From Nocardia blacklockiae (GTDB lineage Bacteria; Actinomycetota; Actinomycetes; Mycobacteriales; Mycobacteriaceae): a DNA stretch of 64,000 nt. Location: contig NZ_JADLRJ010000003.1 of NCBI RefSeq assembly GCF_015477355.1, positions 620,001 to 684,000 of the forward strand, given 5' to 3'. Made by a program: the position numbers and the translations under genes. Shown here one piece after another: positions 17,695-26,526 of this stretch (positions within the stretch are counted from its first letter, which is position 1; the number at the start of each line of letters is the position of its first letter). The notes beneath the pieces are model-generated. The model made no database searches. It saw only the letters and a program-made list of their open reading frames with translations, and was not told the DNA's origin.

Positions 17695-17773
17695 GGGTGG
17701 TCCGATCTGTCGTCTTCACGGTGTGGTCGCGCGGCTCTCGGCGCGTCCGATCCGTAGGTAGAATGACTAGTAA

Positions 17774-17790
17774 CTCTACCGAGAGTAGAG
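17774..17790. promoter_or_regulatory. TetR operator candidate
   Basis: The inverted repeat CTCTAC-CGAGA-GTAGAG (6-bp arms, 5-nt spacer) lies between the divergent HdeD-like and TetR genes, 42 bp before the TetR ATG. It probably autoregulates the pair. Confidence 0.55.
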
Positions 17791-17831
17791 GCAGGGTCGA
17801 GCGGGACGCAAGAGCGGCGAGAGGAGCGCTT

Positions 17832-18401
17832 ATGATCGGGGCCGTGAAGGCGTCGATGCGGGAACGATTGATCGACGCGGCGACCGAGCTGTTCTATGCC
17901 GACGGGCTGCGCGCGGTCAGCGTCGACAAGGTCATCGAACGCGCGGCCACCACGAAAGTGACGTTCTACCGGCACTTCAAGAGCAAAGACGACCTCATCG
18001 TCGCGCATCTGGAGCGGCGCGCCCGGCTCGAGCGGGACGGCATCACCGCGGCGATCCGGCACGCGGAAGGCGACGCGGATCGGGCCTTCCAGCTCATCGC
18101 CGCGGCGGTCGGCGAGCTGGCGTGCGCGCCCGGGTTCCGGGGCTGCCCGTTCATCAACGCGGCTGCCGAGTACCCGGACCCGGACAGCAGCGTCCGGCAG
18201 GCGGTCGCCGAGCATCGCGCGTGGTGCGAGGCGGCCTTCGCGGAACTCGTCGCGCCGCTCGGACTGCCGGACCCGCACGCGGTCGCGGCCGACCTCATGC
18301 TCATCCGCGACGGCGCGATGGTCGGCGGGTATCTGGACGACCGCGCGACCCTCGCCGAGTCGTTCCTGCGCAGCTGCCGCGCCCTCGTCCGGATCGACTG
18401 A
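17832..18401 (+). CDS. TetR family regulator
   Basis: This 189-residue TetR protein has an N-terminal helix-turn-helix LIDAATELFYADGLRAVSVD...TTKVTFYRHFKSKDDLI and a ligand domain with a Cys pair (LACAPGFRGCPF), typical of the TetR subfamily related to AcrR. The ATG follows GAGGAG by 5 nt, which favours it over in-frame codons further upstream. The dyad in front and the divergent membrane protein suggest local repression. The ligand is unknown. Confidence 0.85.
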   Translation: MIGAVKASMRERLIDAATELFYADGLRAVSVDKVIERAATTKVTFYRHFKSKDDLIVAHLERRARLERDGITAAIRHAEGDADRAFQLIAAAVGELACAPGFRGCPFINAAAEYPDPDSSVRQAVAEHRAWCEAAFAELVAPLGLPDPHAVAADLMLIRDGAMVGGYLDDRATLAESFLRSCRALVRID

Positions 18402-18466
18402 GGCGTAGCGGGCCGGAGTCGAAGACCGGGTGCAGCTCACACTTCGCGCCTCGGCAGACTGGAGAG

Positions 18467-19663
18467 GTGACTTCGACGGCTGACCTCTCCGCTACCGAAC
18501 CCGTGCTGCGGGATTTCGGTGGCGGGCCGTTCGGCATCTACATCCATGTGCCGTTCTGTGCGACGCGGTGTGGGTACTGCGACTTCAACACCTATACGGC
18601 GGGGGAGTTGGGGACCTCGGCGTCGCCGCAGTCGTGGCTGCCGGCGTTGCGGGGCGAATTGGCTAGTGCCGCAGAGTTGTTCGGTGCGCTGCCGAGTGCG
18701 CAGCCGGCGGTCTCGACGGTGTTCGTGGGCGGCGGGACGCCCTCGCTGCTCGGTGGCGACGGGCTGGCGGAGGTGCTGGACGCGGTTCGCGCGAACTTCA
18801 CGCTGGCCGCCGATGCCGAGGTGACCACCGAGTCGAATCCGGAATCGACCTCGCCGCGGTTCTTCGAGCGCCTGCGGGAGGCGGGGTACACGCGGGTGTC
18901 GCTCGGCATGCAGTCGGCGGCCGAGCATGTGCTGCGGGTGCTCGACCGGACGCACACCCCGGGGCGCGCGGTGGCGGCCGCGCGCGAGGCTCGGGCGGCC
19001 GGGTTCGACCACGTCAATCTCGATCTCATCTACGGCACCCCCGGGGAAACCGACGCCGATCTCGATGCCAGCCTGGACGCGGTACTGGCCGCCGGGGTCG
19101 ACCACGTCTCGGCCTATTCGCTGATCGTCGAGGACGGGACCGCCATGGCCCGCAAGGTCCGGCGCGGCGAACTCCCCGCCCCCGACGACGACGTCCTCGC
19201 CGCCCGCTACGAACGCATCGACGCCCGCCTCGCCGCCGCCGGACTCACCTGGTACGAGGTATCCAATTGGGCCGCAACGGATTCCGCCCGCTGCCGACAC
19301 AACCTCGGCTATTGGGACGGCGGCGACTGGCTCGGCGCGGGCCCGGGCGCGCACAGCCACCTCGGCGGCGTCCGCTGGTGGAACGTGAAGCACCCGGCCC
19401 GCTACGCCGACCGCGTCACCCACGGCGGCCTCCCCGCCGCCGGCTGGGAACAGCTGACCCCGGAGGAGCAGTACACCGAACGAGTCATGCTCACTGTCCG
19501 CTTACGCACCGGCCTCCCCCTCACTGCCCTCACCCCACCCGCCCGCACCACCGCCACCCGCATCATCACCGACGGCCTGGCCCGCCTCGACGACAACCAC
19601 CTGACCCTCACCCCCCGCGGCCGCCTACTCGCCGACGCCGTCGTCCGCGCCCTCCTCACCTGA
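18467..19663 (+). CDS. hemW: Haem chaperone HemW (radical SAM)
   Basis: This 398-residue radical SAM protein has the CxxxCxxC cluster motif at Cys31, Cys35 and Cys38 (CATRCGYCDF). It also has the HNxxYW signature (CRHNLGYWDGGDW), which separates HemW haem chaperones from the coproporphyrinogen dehydrogenase HemN. It delivers haem to client proteins. GTG was chosen with CAGACT 6 nt ahead as a leaderless -10; the GGAG nearby is too close to be a normal ribosome site. The C-terminal codons lie inside a 56-bp duplication that continues past the stop. Confidence 0.9.
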   Translation: MTSTADLSATEPVLRDFGGGPFGIYIHVPFCATRCGYCDFNTYTAGELGTSASPQSWLPALRGELASAAELFGALPSAQPAVSTVFVGGGTPSLLGGDGLAEVLDAVRANFTLAADAEVTTESNPESTSPRFFERLREAGYTRVSLGMQSAAEHVLRVLDRTHTPGRAVAAAREARAAGFDHVNLDLIYGTPGETDADLDASLDAVLAAGVDHVSAYSLIVEDGTAMARKVRRGELPAPDDDVLAARYERIDARLAAAGLTWYEVSNWAATDSARCRHNLGYWDGGDWLGAGPGAHSHLGGVRWWNVKHPARYADRVTHGGLPAAGWEQLTPEEQYTERVMLTVRLRTGLPLTALTPPARTTATRIITDGLARLDDNHLTLTPRGRLLADAVVRALLT

Positions 19664-19759
19664 CCGCACCGGTCCTGCCTCCCGGCCGCAGCGGCGATGA
19701 TCGCGACCTCCTCACCTGACCGCACCGGTCCTGCCTCCCGCGGCGGCGATGATCGCGAC
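19651..19759 (+). repeat. 56-bp tandem duplication at the hemW 3' end
   Basis: A 34-bp perfect direct repeat (19651-19684 and 19707-19740) is followed in both copies by GGCGATGATCGCGAC. The first copy includes the hemW stop codon, so the duplication copied the gene end into the intergenic space. The two copies differ by a four-base indel, which suggests a fairly recent event. Confidence 0.8.
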
Positions 19760-19827
19760 GATTCGCCGGTTGGGGGCGAGGTTGGGGGGTCGGGGGTGTA
19801 GCGTTCGACACAACCCCGAGGAGTCTC

Positions 19828-20031
19828 ATGCCGCAGGCACGCATCACCCTTGTCAATGATCAGAGCGAGTTCGCGGAGTCGCGGGCCGCGGAGAAGGCGG
19901 AGAGCGCGCGGCGTTGTGCGATGGCCGCGCGCGCGGTCGCCAGCTACGCCACCGACGCCGACGACTGCACGTCGCTACTCGCGATGCTGGGCCTGGACGC
20001 GGCCGCGGGGAAGGCCGCGGGCGCGGACTAG
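19828..20031 (+). CDS. Small hypothetical protein
   Basis: This 67-residue protein rich in Ala, Asp and Glu has the centre EKAESARRCAMAARAVASYATDADDCTSLLAMLGL. It is probably helical, with two cysteines and no membrane span. CGAGGAG five bases before the ATG supports translation. Small actinobacterial proteins of this kind occur near hrcA; function is unknown. Confidence 0.6.
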   Translation: MPQARITLVNDQSEFAESRAAEKAESARRCAMAARAVASYATDADDCTSLLAMLGLDAAAGKAAGAD

Positions 20032-20215
20032 CCGCCTGCCCGCCCGCCACCGCATCGCCACCCGCGCGCACCACCACCAAGGTCGGGATGTGTGCACCGG
20101 GGATTGTTCCCTGGGCAATTAGACTGGAACCGGATGATCCGGGATCCGCGTGATCGCGTCGTGCCGTGACGCGGTCGCGCCCGGCGGACCGAGGGCGAGC
20201 GAGGAGGTGGGGCCG

Positions 20216-21247
20216 ATGCCGAGCACCGAGCAACGGCGGATCGAGGTCCTGCGTGCGATCGTCGCGGACTACATCGCGACCAAGGAACCGATCGGCTCGA
20301 AGACGCTGGTCGACAGACACAATCTCGGCGTGTCCAGCGCCACCGTGCGCAACGACATGGCCGTACTCGAGGCCGAGGGGTACATCACCCAGCCGCACAC
20401 CAGTTCCGGTCGCATACCGACCGACAAGGGCTACCGGCAGTTCGTCGACAACATCGCCGAGGTGAAGCCGCTGTCGCAGGCCGAGCGCCGCGCCATCATC
20501 GAATTCCTGGAGAACGGCGTCGACCTGGACGACGTGCTGCGCCGCGGCGTGCGGCTGCTGGCGCAGCTGACCCGGCAGGTCGCGATGGTTCAGTACCCGA
20601 CCGTGTCGGCGTCGACGGTCCGCCACCTCGAGGTCGTCGCGCTGAATCCGGCGCGGCTGCTGCTGGTGGTCATCACCGACACCGGCCGTGTCGATCAGCG
20701 CCTGGTCGAGCTGGGCGCGGTCGTCGACGACGAGGACCTGGCGGCGCTGCGCGCCATGCTCGGCAAGGCCATGGACGGCAAGCGGCTCTCCGCGGCATCC
20801 ACGGCGGTGGCCGAATTGCCCGAGCACGCGCCGCAGCGGCTGCGCGACGTGCTGGTGCGGGTGTCGACGGTGCTGGTGGAGACGCTGGTGGAGCATCCCG
20901 AGGAGCGGCTGGTGCTCGGCGGCACCGCCAACCTCACCCGCAACGTGGGCGATTTCGGCTTCCCGGGCTCGCTGCGCTCGGTGCTGGAGGCGCTCGAGGA
21001 GCAGGTGGTCGTGCTGAAACTGCTGGCCGCGGCGCAGCAGCCGGGCATGGTGACGGTGCAGATCGGCGAGGAGACCCAGGTGGAGCAGATGCGCGGAACC
21101 TCCGTGGTGTCCACCGGGTACGGTGTGCCGGGTACCGTGCTCGGGGGGATGGGAGTGCTCGGCCCGACCCGCATGGACTACCCCGGGACCATCGCTTCCG
21201 TGGCGGCGGTTGCCCGGTACATCGGCGAAGTGCTCGCCGAGCGATGA
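20216..21247 (+). CDS. hrcA: Heat-inducible transcription repressor HrcA
   Basis: This 343-residue protein has a winged-helix N-terminus ([23 protein letters not shown]...[30 protein letters not shown]), which is diagnostic of HrcA, followed by its dimerisation/inserted domains. It represses groE-type heat-shock genes by binding CIRCE elements. A GAGGAGGTGG site sits 5 nt before the ATG. No CIRCE dyad is visible just upstream, so this gene itself does not look CIRCE-controlled. It is followed 60 bp later by dnaJ2. Confidence 0.95.
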   Translation: MPSTEQRRIEVLRAIVADYIATKEPIGSKTLVDRHNLGVSSATVRNDMAVLEAEGYITQPHTSSGRIPTDKGYRQFVDNIAEVKPLSQAERRAIIEFLENGVDLDDVLRRGVRLLAQLTRQVAMVQYPTVSASTVRHLEVVALNPARLLLVVITDTGRVDQRLVELGAVVDDEDLAALRAMLGKAMDGKRLSAASTAVAELPEHAPQRLRDVLVRVSTVLVETLVEHPEERLVLGGTANLTRNVGDFGFPGSLRSVLEALEEQVVVLKLLAAAQQPGMVTVQIGEETQVEQMRGTSVVSTGYGVPGTVLGGMGVLGPTRMDYPGTIASVAAVARYIGEVLAER

Positions 21248-21307
21248 ATCGGCCACGGCCCCAACGGTTGTGAGCGGAACAGATTCGGAACAGGACTAGA
21301 GACGCAA

Positions 21308-22459
21308 GTGGCACGGGACTACTACGGAATTCTCGGCGTCGGCCGCAACGCGACCGACCAGGAGATCAAGCGCGCCTACCGAAAGCTGGCGCGGGAACTG
21401 CATCCCGACGTCAACCCCGACGCGGACGCGCAGGAGAAGTTCCGCGAGGTGTCGACCGCCTACGAGGTGCTGAGCGACCCGGAGAAGCGGCGCATCGTCG
21501 ACATGGGCGGCGACCCGATGGAGTCCGCCGGCGGCGGTGGCGGCTTCGCCGGTGCCGGTTTCGGCGGCTTGGGGGATGTGTTCGAGGCGTTCTTCGGCGG
21601 CATGGGTTCCGCGGGCGGCCAGCGCCGGCCGCGCGGCCGGGTGCAGCCGGGCGCGGATTCGCTGCTGCGGACGCGGCTGTCGCTGGCCGAATGCGCGGTC
21701 GGCGTCACCAAGCACCTGACCGTCGACACCGCGGTGCTCTGCGATTTGTGCCAGGGCGCGGGCACCAACGGCAGTTCCAAGCCGGTGCGCTGCGAGACCT
21801 GCGGCGGCGCGGGCGAGGTGCAGACGGTGCAGCGCTCGTTCCTGGGCCAGGTCATGACCTCGCGCCCGTGCCCGACCTGCCGCGGCACCGGTGAGACCAT
21901 CCCGGACCCCTGCCGCAAGTGCGGCGGCGACGGCCGGGTGCGGTCGCGCCGCGAGATCGCCGCGCCGATCCCGGCGGGTGTCGCCAACGGCATGCGGGTG
22001 CGGCTGGCCGCGCAGGGCGAGATCGGCCCCGGCGGCGGCCCGGCCGGCGACCTGTACGTGGAGATCGTCGAGCAGCCGCACGACACCTTCGTCCGCGACG
22101 GCGACGACCTGCACTGCACGGTTCGGGTGCCGATGGTGGACGCCGCGCTGGGCGCCACGGTCGTGATCGACACCATCCTCGACGGCCCGACCGAACTGAC
22201 CATCCCGGCGGGCACCCAGCCCGGCGAGGTGTCGGTGCTGCGCGGGCACGGCATGCCGAAGCTGCGGTCGAGCGCGCGCGGCGACCTGGTCGCGCACCTG
22301 GACATCGTGGTGCCCACCAAGCTGGACAGCAAGCAGTCCGACCTGCTGCGCAAGTACAAGGCGACCCGCAACGGCGAGCGCACCGAGGTGCTGTCGGCCC
22401 AGTCCGAGCACAACAGCGGGCTGTTCGCGCGGCTGCGGGCGTCGTTCAGCGGTCGCTGA
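21308..22459 (+). CDS. dnaJ2: Chaperone DnaJ (DnaJ2)
   Basis: This 383-residue Hsp40 has a J domain with His32-Pro33-Asp34, a Gly/Phe linker, and four CxxCxGxG zinc repeats (Cys145/148, Cys162/165, Cys188/191, Cys202/205). C-terminal substrate-binding domains follow. It stimulates DnaK ATPase and delivers clients. The order hrcA-dnaJ-rsmE is the usual one for the second, HrcA-linked DnaJ in actinobacteria. Confidence 0.95.
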   Translation: MARDYYGILGVGRNATDQEIKRAYRKLARELHPDVNPDADAQEKFREVSTAYEVLSDPEKRRIVDMGGDPMESAGGGGGFAGAGFGGLGDVFEAFFGGMGSAGGQRRPRGRVQPGADSLLRTRLSLAECAVGVTKHLTVDTAVLCDLCQGAGTNGSSKPVRCETCGGAGEVQTVQRSFLGQVMTSRPCPTCRGTGETIPDPCRKCGGDGRVRSRREIAAPIPAGVANGMRVRLAAQGEIGPGGGPAGDLYVEIVEQPHDTFVRDGDDLHCTVRVPMVDAALGATVVIDTILDGPTELTIPAGTQPGEVSVLRGHGMPKLRSSARGDLVAHLDIVVPTKLDSKQSDLLRKYKATRNGERTEVLSAQSEHNSGLFARLRASFSGR

Positions 22460-22474
22460 CCCGGGCGAAACGCG

Positions 22475-23215
22475 GTGGCGGCGACCGTTTTCTACCTCGA
22501 CGAGATCCCGGCGCCGGGCGGTGTCGCGGTGCTGGACGGGCCGGAGGGCCGCCACGCCGCGACCGTGCGGCGGATCCGGGTCGGCGAGCCGATCACGCTG
22601 TCCGACGGCGCCGGTGTGGTGGCCGAGTCGGAAGTGGTCGCGGCGCAGAAGGACCGGCTCGAGCTGAAGGTGCTGAATCGCGCCGTCGCGCAACGGGTCT
22701 CGCCGCCGGTGACGGTGGTGCAGGCGCTGCCCAAATCGGACCGTTCCGAGCTGGCGGTGGAACTGATGACCGAGGCGGGTGCCGACGTCATCGTGCCCTG
22801 GCAGGCCGCGCGCTGCGTCGCCAACTGGGAAGGCAAGGCGCGCAAGGGCGTCGACAAGTGGCGTGCCGCGGCGCGTTCGGCCGCCCGGCAGTCCCGCCGC
22901 CCCTACATCCCGGAGGTGCCGGACCTGCACCGCACCCCGGATGTCCTGCAACTGGTCCGAAAAGCCCAGGCGGACAACGGAGTCGTGGCCGCTTTGCACG
23001 AGTCGGGCCGCTCCCGCTTCGTCGACCTGCCCGTCGCCCAGGCCTCGCACGTCGTCCTCATCGTGGGTCCCGAAGGCGGACTGGACGACAGCGAACTCAC
23101 CGCCCTCACCGACGCGGGTGCCGCACCGGTCCTGCTGGGCCCCACGGTATTACGCACTTCGACAGCCGCCGCCGTCGCGCTGGGTGCGCTGGGTGCACTC
23201 ACCCCGCGCTGGTAA
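22475..23215 (+). CDS. rsmE: 16S rRNA m3U1498 methyltransferase
   Basis: This 246-residue SPOUT-class methyltransferase carries GPEGRHA near the N-terminus, QALPKSDRSELAVELMTEAG, the cofactor loop LIVGPEGGLDDSEL and the knot end LGPTVLRTSTAAAVAL. It methylates N3 of U1498 in 16S rRNA. It starts 15 bp after dnaJ2 and probably shares its transcript. A hairpin follows. Confidence 0.93.
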   Translation: MAATVFYLDEIPAPGGVAVLDGPEGRHAATVRRIRVGEPITLSDGAGVVAESEVVAAQKDRLELKVLNRAVAQRVSPPVTVVQALPKSDRSELAVELMTEAGADVIVPWQAARCVANWEGKARKGVDKWRAAARSAARQSRRPYIPEVPDLHRTPDVLQLVRKAQADNGVVAALHESGRSRFVDLPVAQASHVVLIVGPEGGLDDSELTALTDAGAAPVLLGPTVLRTSTAAAVALGALGALTPRW

Positions 23216-23229
23216 TTCGAAAAGCGCTT

Positions 23230-23254
23230 CGCCCCCGCCCGAATGACGGGGGCG
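23230..23254. terminator. Bidirectional hairpin between rsmE and the Pro-rich gene
   Basis: A perfect 8-bp stem CGCCCCCG-N9-CGGGGGCG lies between two convergent genes and could end transcription from both sides. Confidence 0.6.
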
Positions 23255-23267
23255 GCAACGGGTGGGA

Positions 23268-23558
23268 TCAGGCGCCGGGCGGGGGGAGGGGGCGGCCGTC
23301 GGGGCCCGGAGGGGGTGTGCAGGGCTTGCCGTCGGCGCCGGTGGGGGGAGGCAGGGGGCGGCCGTCGGGGCCCAGGGGTGGGGGTAGGAGCTTGCCGTCG
23401 GGGCCCAGCGGGGGTGGCGGGCAGCCTTCCGGCGGGCCGGGCGGCTGGTGGTGGTCCGTGTGCGCGATCTGGGGTGCCGCGAGCGCCGGTCCCGCGGTGA
23501 GCAGGCCGAGGCTCGCGATCGCGGCGGAAACCGCGATGGTCGCCATCCGAAGTTTCAT
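23268..23558 (-). CDS. Secreted proline-rich repeat protein
   Basis: This 96-residue protein begins with a clear Sec signal peptide (KLRMATIAVSAAIASLGLL, cleavage probably after ALA). The mature part is almost wholly four copies of an 11-12-residue repeat of form PPPLGPDGKLL. Such Pro-Gly-Asp repeats are expected to be extended and unstructured in the cell wall. Function unknown. Confidence 0.7.
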   Translation of the reverse strand: MKLRMATIAVSAAIASLGLLTAGPALAAPQIAHTDHHQPPGPPEGCPPPPLGPDGKLLPPPLGPDGRPLPPPTGADGKPCTPPPGPDGRPLPPPGA

Positions 23559-23720
23559 GCGAACTCCTTGTCCGAGAAGTGCTGTCCGTCATGGCGTTAG
23601 ACGTGCCGACCGGTCTCCGGTTCCGCAGAACCGGACGGTGTGATCCACGTCACTGATGCGGCAAGGCGGCGACGGCCCCGGCACCACCGCGCGGTCGAGA
23701 AGGCCGAGAGACGCCGGAAG

Positions 23721-24107
23721 TTACGCGTCCGAAGCCGTGTCGGGGGAGAAGACGTTCGGCGGGATGGCGACGAGGGACAGCGGTTTCATGGTGTCGGCGT
23801 GCCCCTTCTCGACCGAGCAGTACTCGAACGGGCCGTGGCGGTCGAACAGCACCGCCATGTGCGGGTCGGCGTGGTCGAGCAGCCAGGTGCTCATGCCCGT
23901 CTTCGAATCGAGGCGCAGGTATTCCCATGCCCGCCAGACGGCTTCGAGCCGGAGCACCGCCTCGGCGTGCATCCACCACCGCGGGCACCAGACCCGCTGC
24001 CCGCCGGTCACGTTCCGGCGATAGACCAGGCTGAGGTAGTTCTCGACGAATTCGCCGACGGACTCGTAGATCGGTCCCGGCTCGGTGTCGTGCTCCTGTG
24101 CGTCCAC
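23721..24107 (-). CDS. DUF4913-like protein
   Basis: This soluble protein of about 128 residues has the block VENYLSLVYRRN...VWCPRWWMHAEAVLRLEAVWRAWEYLRLDS...GMSTWLLDHADPHMAVLF. I recognise this as the DUF4913 pattern, which is frequent on actinobacterial phages and integrative elements. The start is uncertain; a GTG giving VDAQEHD was taken, and a TTG 39 bases earlier is possible. No recombinase or att site is visible nearby. Function unknown. Confidence 0.6.
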   Translation of the reverse strand: MDAQEHDTEPGPIYESVGEFVENYLSLVYRRNVTGGQRVWCPRWWMHAEAVLRLEAVWRAWEYLRLDSKTGMSTWLLDHADPHMAVLFDRHGPFEYCSVEKGHADTMKPLSLVAIPPNVFSPDTASDA

Positions 24108-24161
24108 GCTGACCGAGCGTAGCCACGCGGGGTGACACGTGGGCAACGGTCGTCCGCGACC

Positions 24162-25385
24162 TCAGTGCGCCGCAACGGCTTCGGGCCGCCGAGACCGCGC
24201 CGCCAGCGCGAGACCGCCCGCCAGTACCCCCGCCGCGACCAGCAGCACACCCACGTAGCCCACCAAACCCGCCCACCCGTGCCAGCTGTAGGCGATTCCG
24301 GCGGCGCCGCCGACCAGCGAACTACCGAGGTAGTAGGCGAACAGGTAGAGCGACGACGCGGTGGCCCGGTTGCCGGTGGCGGCCGCGCCGACCCAGCCGC
24401 TCGCCACCGAATGGGCACCGAAAAACCCTGCGGTGCACAGCAGTACGCCGAGCAGGACCAGCGGCAACCGATCGGGCAGCGTGCCGACCAGGCCGGCCGC
24501 CATGGTCGCCACCGAGATCACCAGCACCCGCGCCCGGCCGTGGCGGTCGGCGAGGCGTCCCGCGAGCGCCGAGGTGACCGTGCCCGACAGATACATCAGA
24601 AACACCAGACCCGCAGTCGCCGCGGACAATCCGAACGGCTCCCGGATGAGCCGGTATCCGAGGAAGTTGTACATCGACACGAACCCGCCCATCAGCACGA
24701 ACGCCAGCCCGAACAGCGCGAGCAGCGTGCCGTGCCGCAGCTGCCCGGCGAGATCGGCTGCCAGCGAACGGATTCCGAGCGGCCGGGGCACGAACCGCCG
24801 GGACGCGGGCAGGCTCCGCACGAACCAGACGGTGCACCCGGCCGCGGCCACCGCCACCGCCGCGCCCGCCCACCGCCACGACGCCACCTCCAGCGTGAAG
24901 GCGGGCAACAACCGTCCGGCGAGGCCGCCGAGGGTGGTGCCCGAGACGTACACGCCCATCGCCGCGCCCAGCCCGTCGGTGCCGATCTCCTCGGCCAGGT
25001 ACGCCATCGCCACCGCGGGCACTCCCGCCAGCGCGAGCCCCTGGATCGCCCGCCCGGCCAACAGCAGCTCCAGCGTCGGGCTGAACGGCAGCAGCAGCCC
25101 GACCGCGCTCGACACGACCGCCGAGGTCACCATCACGCGGGTCCGGCCGAACCGCCCCGAGAGCACGCTCACCGGCACGATCGCCAGCGCCAGCAGTCCG
25201 GTGGTCAGCGACACCGCCAGCGCCGCCCGCGCCGGGGTGGCCGCGAACGCCGTCGACAGGCTCGGGAGCAGCGCCTGCGCGCTGTACATCGAGGCGAAGG
25301 TGGTCAACCCCGCGGCGAACAGCGCCAGCGTGATCCGGCGTTCGTGCGTCGCGGTATCGGGCGAGAGCGCGGTGGCGGCGGGCAT
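24162..25385 (-). CDS. MFS transporter, YnfM-like
   Basis: This 407-residue major facilitator has twelve predicted spans. The motif-A-like loops LSGRFGRTRVMV and LAGRLADRHGRARVLV sit in the two halves. It resembles YnfM-type drug/arabinose-like exporters. The ATG was chosen with CTGGAG just upstream and with the first span soon after. It is divergent from a LysR gene that is probably its regulator. Confidence 0.85.
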   Translation of the reverse strand: MPAATALSPDTATHERRITLALFAAGLTTFASMYSAQALLPSLSTAFAATPARAALAVSLTTGLLALAIVPVSVLSGRFGRTRVMVTSAVVSSAVGLLLPFSPTLELLLAGRAIQGLALAGVPAVAMAYLAEEIGTDGLGAAMGVYVSGTTLGGLAGRLLPAFTLEVASWRWAGAAVAVAAAGCTVWFVRSLPASRRFVPRPLGIRSLAADLAGQLRHGTLLALFGLAFVLMGGFVSMYNFLGYRLIREPFGLSAATAGLVFLMYLSGTVTSALAGRLADRHGRARVLVISVATMAAGLVGTLPDRLPLVLLGVLLCTAGFFGAHSVASGWVGAAATGNRATASSLYLFAYYLGSSLVGGAAGIAYSWHGWAGLVGYVGVLLVAAGVLAGGLALAARSRRPEAVAAH

Positions 25386-25486
25386 ATCTCCAGAATTCGC
25401 GCGGACCGATCCGAAAGGAAATGCATAATGATGACGAAGTTCATTCCACATGCGCATTAGTAGAGGTCCGCTGGGAGACGCCGTCC

Positions 25487-26374
25487 GTGCCGAGTGACGA
25501 TTTGCACTGGTTCCTCACCCTCGCCGAGCTGGAGCGGGTGGGCGCGGCCGCCGATCAGCTGCACCTGGCCCAGCCGACGCTCTCGCGCATGCTGGCCCGC
25601 CTCGAGCACCGCCTCGGCGTGCGCTTGTTCGACCGGCACGGAAAACGCTTGACGCTCAACGAGTTCGGCCGCGTCTACTACGAGCACGCCCGCCGCGCGC
25701 AGGCCGAACTGGACGCGGCCGGCCGGGCACTGGCCGACCTCGCCAACCCGACCAAGGGCGTGGTGCGGTTGTCGTTCCTGCACTCGTTCGGGGCGCGGGT
25801 GGTCCCGGACCTGGTCGCGGGTTTCCGGCGCGGTTCCGGGCGGATCACCTTCAGCCTCCGGCAGGACGCCGCCGAGGTGGTCACGGCACACGTGCTGGAC
25901 GGCGACGCGGACCTCGGCCTGGTGTCACCCAAACCGGCCGTCGCGGGACTCGGGTGGCGGACGTTGCTGCGGCAGCGGCTGGCCCTGGCCGTGCCGCCCG
26001 AGCACCGGCTCGCCGCGCGGCGGCAGGTGCGGCTGGCGGAGGTCGCGGACGCCGAGTTCATCGCCATGCCCGCCGGATTCGGCATGCGCCGCATCCTCGA
26101 CGACCTGTGCGCCGCGGCCGATTTCCGGCCCCGCGTCGGCCTGGAATCCACCGATCTGGTCACCGTCGCGGGTCTGGTGGCCGCCGGGCTCGGCGTCGCG
26201 GTGCTGCCGCTGGAGGAGGCCCCGGTGCGCGGCCCGGCGCCCGGCCCGGTGCTGATTCCCCTCGCCGATCCCGGGGCCGTGCGGGACGCCGGACTCATCT
26301 GGTCGGCGGCCGCCGCGCCCTCCGACGCCGTCCGGCAATTCCGGGACTTCGCCTTCGAGTGGTCCCAGCGCTGA
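25487..26374 (+). CDS. LysR family regulator
   Basis: This 295-residue LysR-type protein has the N-terminal helix-turn-helix FLTLAELERVGAAADQLHLAQPTLSRMLARLEHRLGV and a periplasmic-binding-like effector domain. The GTG leaves the usual six residues before the first helix. The 101-bp intergenic space shared with the MFS gene is unusually A/T-rich for this window and would hold both promoters and the LysR site. The effector is unknown. Confidence 0.85.
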   Translation: MPSDDLHWFLTLAELERVGAAADQLHLAQPTLSRMLARLEHRLGVRLFDRHGKRLTLNEFGRVYYEHARRAQAELDAAGRALADLANPTKGVVRLSFLHSFGARVVPDLVAGFRRGSGRITFSLRQDAAEVVTAHVLDGDADLGLVSPKPAVAGLGWRTLLRQRLALAVPPEHRLAARRQVRLAEVADAEFIAMPAGFGMRRILDDLCAAADFRPRVGLESTDLVTVAGLVAAGLGVAVLPLEEAPVRGPAPGPVLIPLADPGAVRDAGLIWSAAAAPSDAVRQFRDFAFEWSQR

Positions 26375-26526
26375 GCCGGTACCCCCGTTCGCGCGCGGCG
26401 AAACCCACCGGAACGCGCCCGTGACCAGCTGGTAGCCGCTTATTCACTGGGCCTTGTCGGTGGTCCGAGCTAAACTTTGAACACACGAAACGCACGCGCG
26501 AGACCGAAAGCAGGCCATAGCACCTA

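Noticed and set aside
20032-20215. CIRCE element before hrcA
   Set aside because: No TTAGCACTC-N9-GAGTGCTAA-like dyad is present.
25400-25470. Specific LysR box between the MFS and LysR genes
   Set aside because: The region is A/T-rich but no T-N11-A dyad was convincing enough to list.
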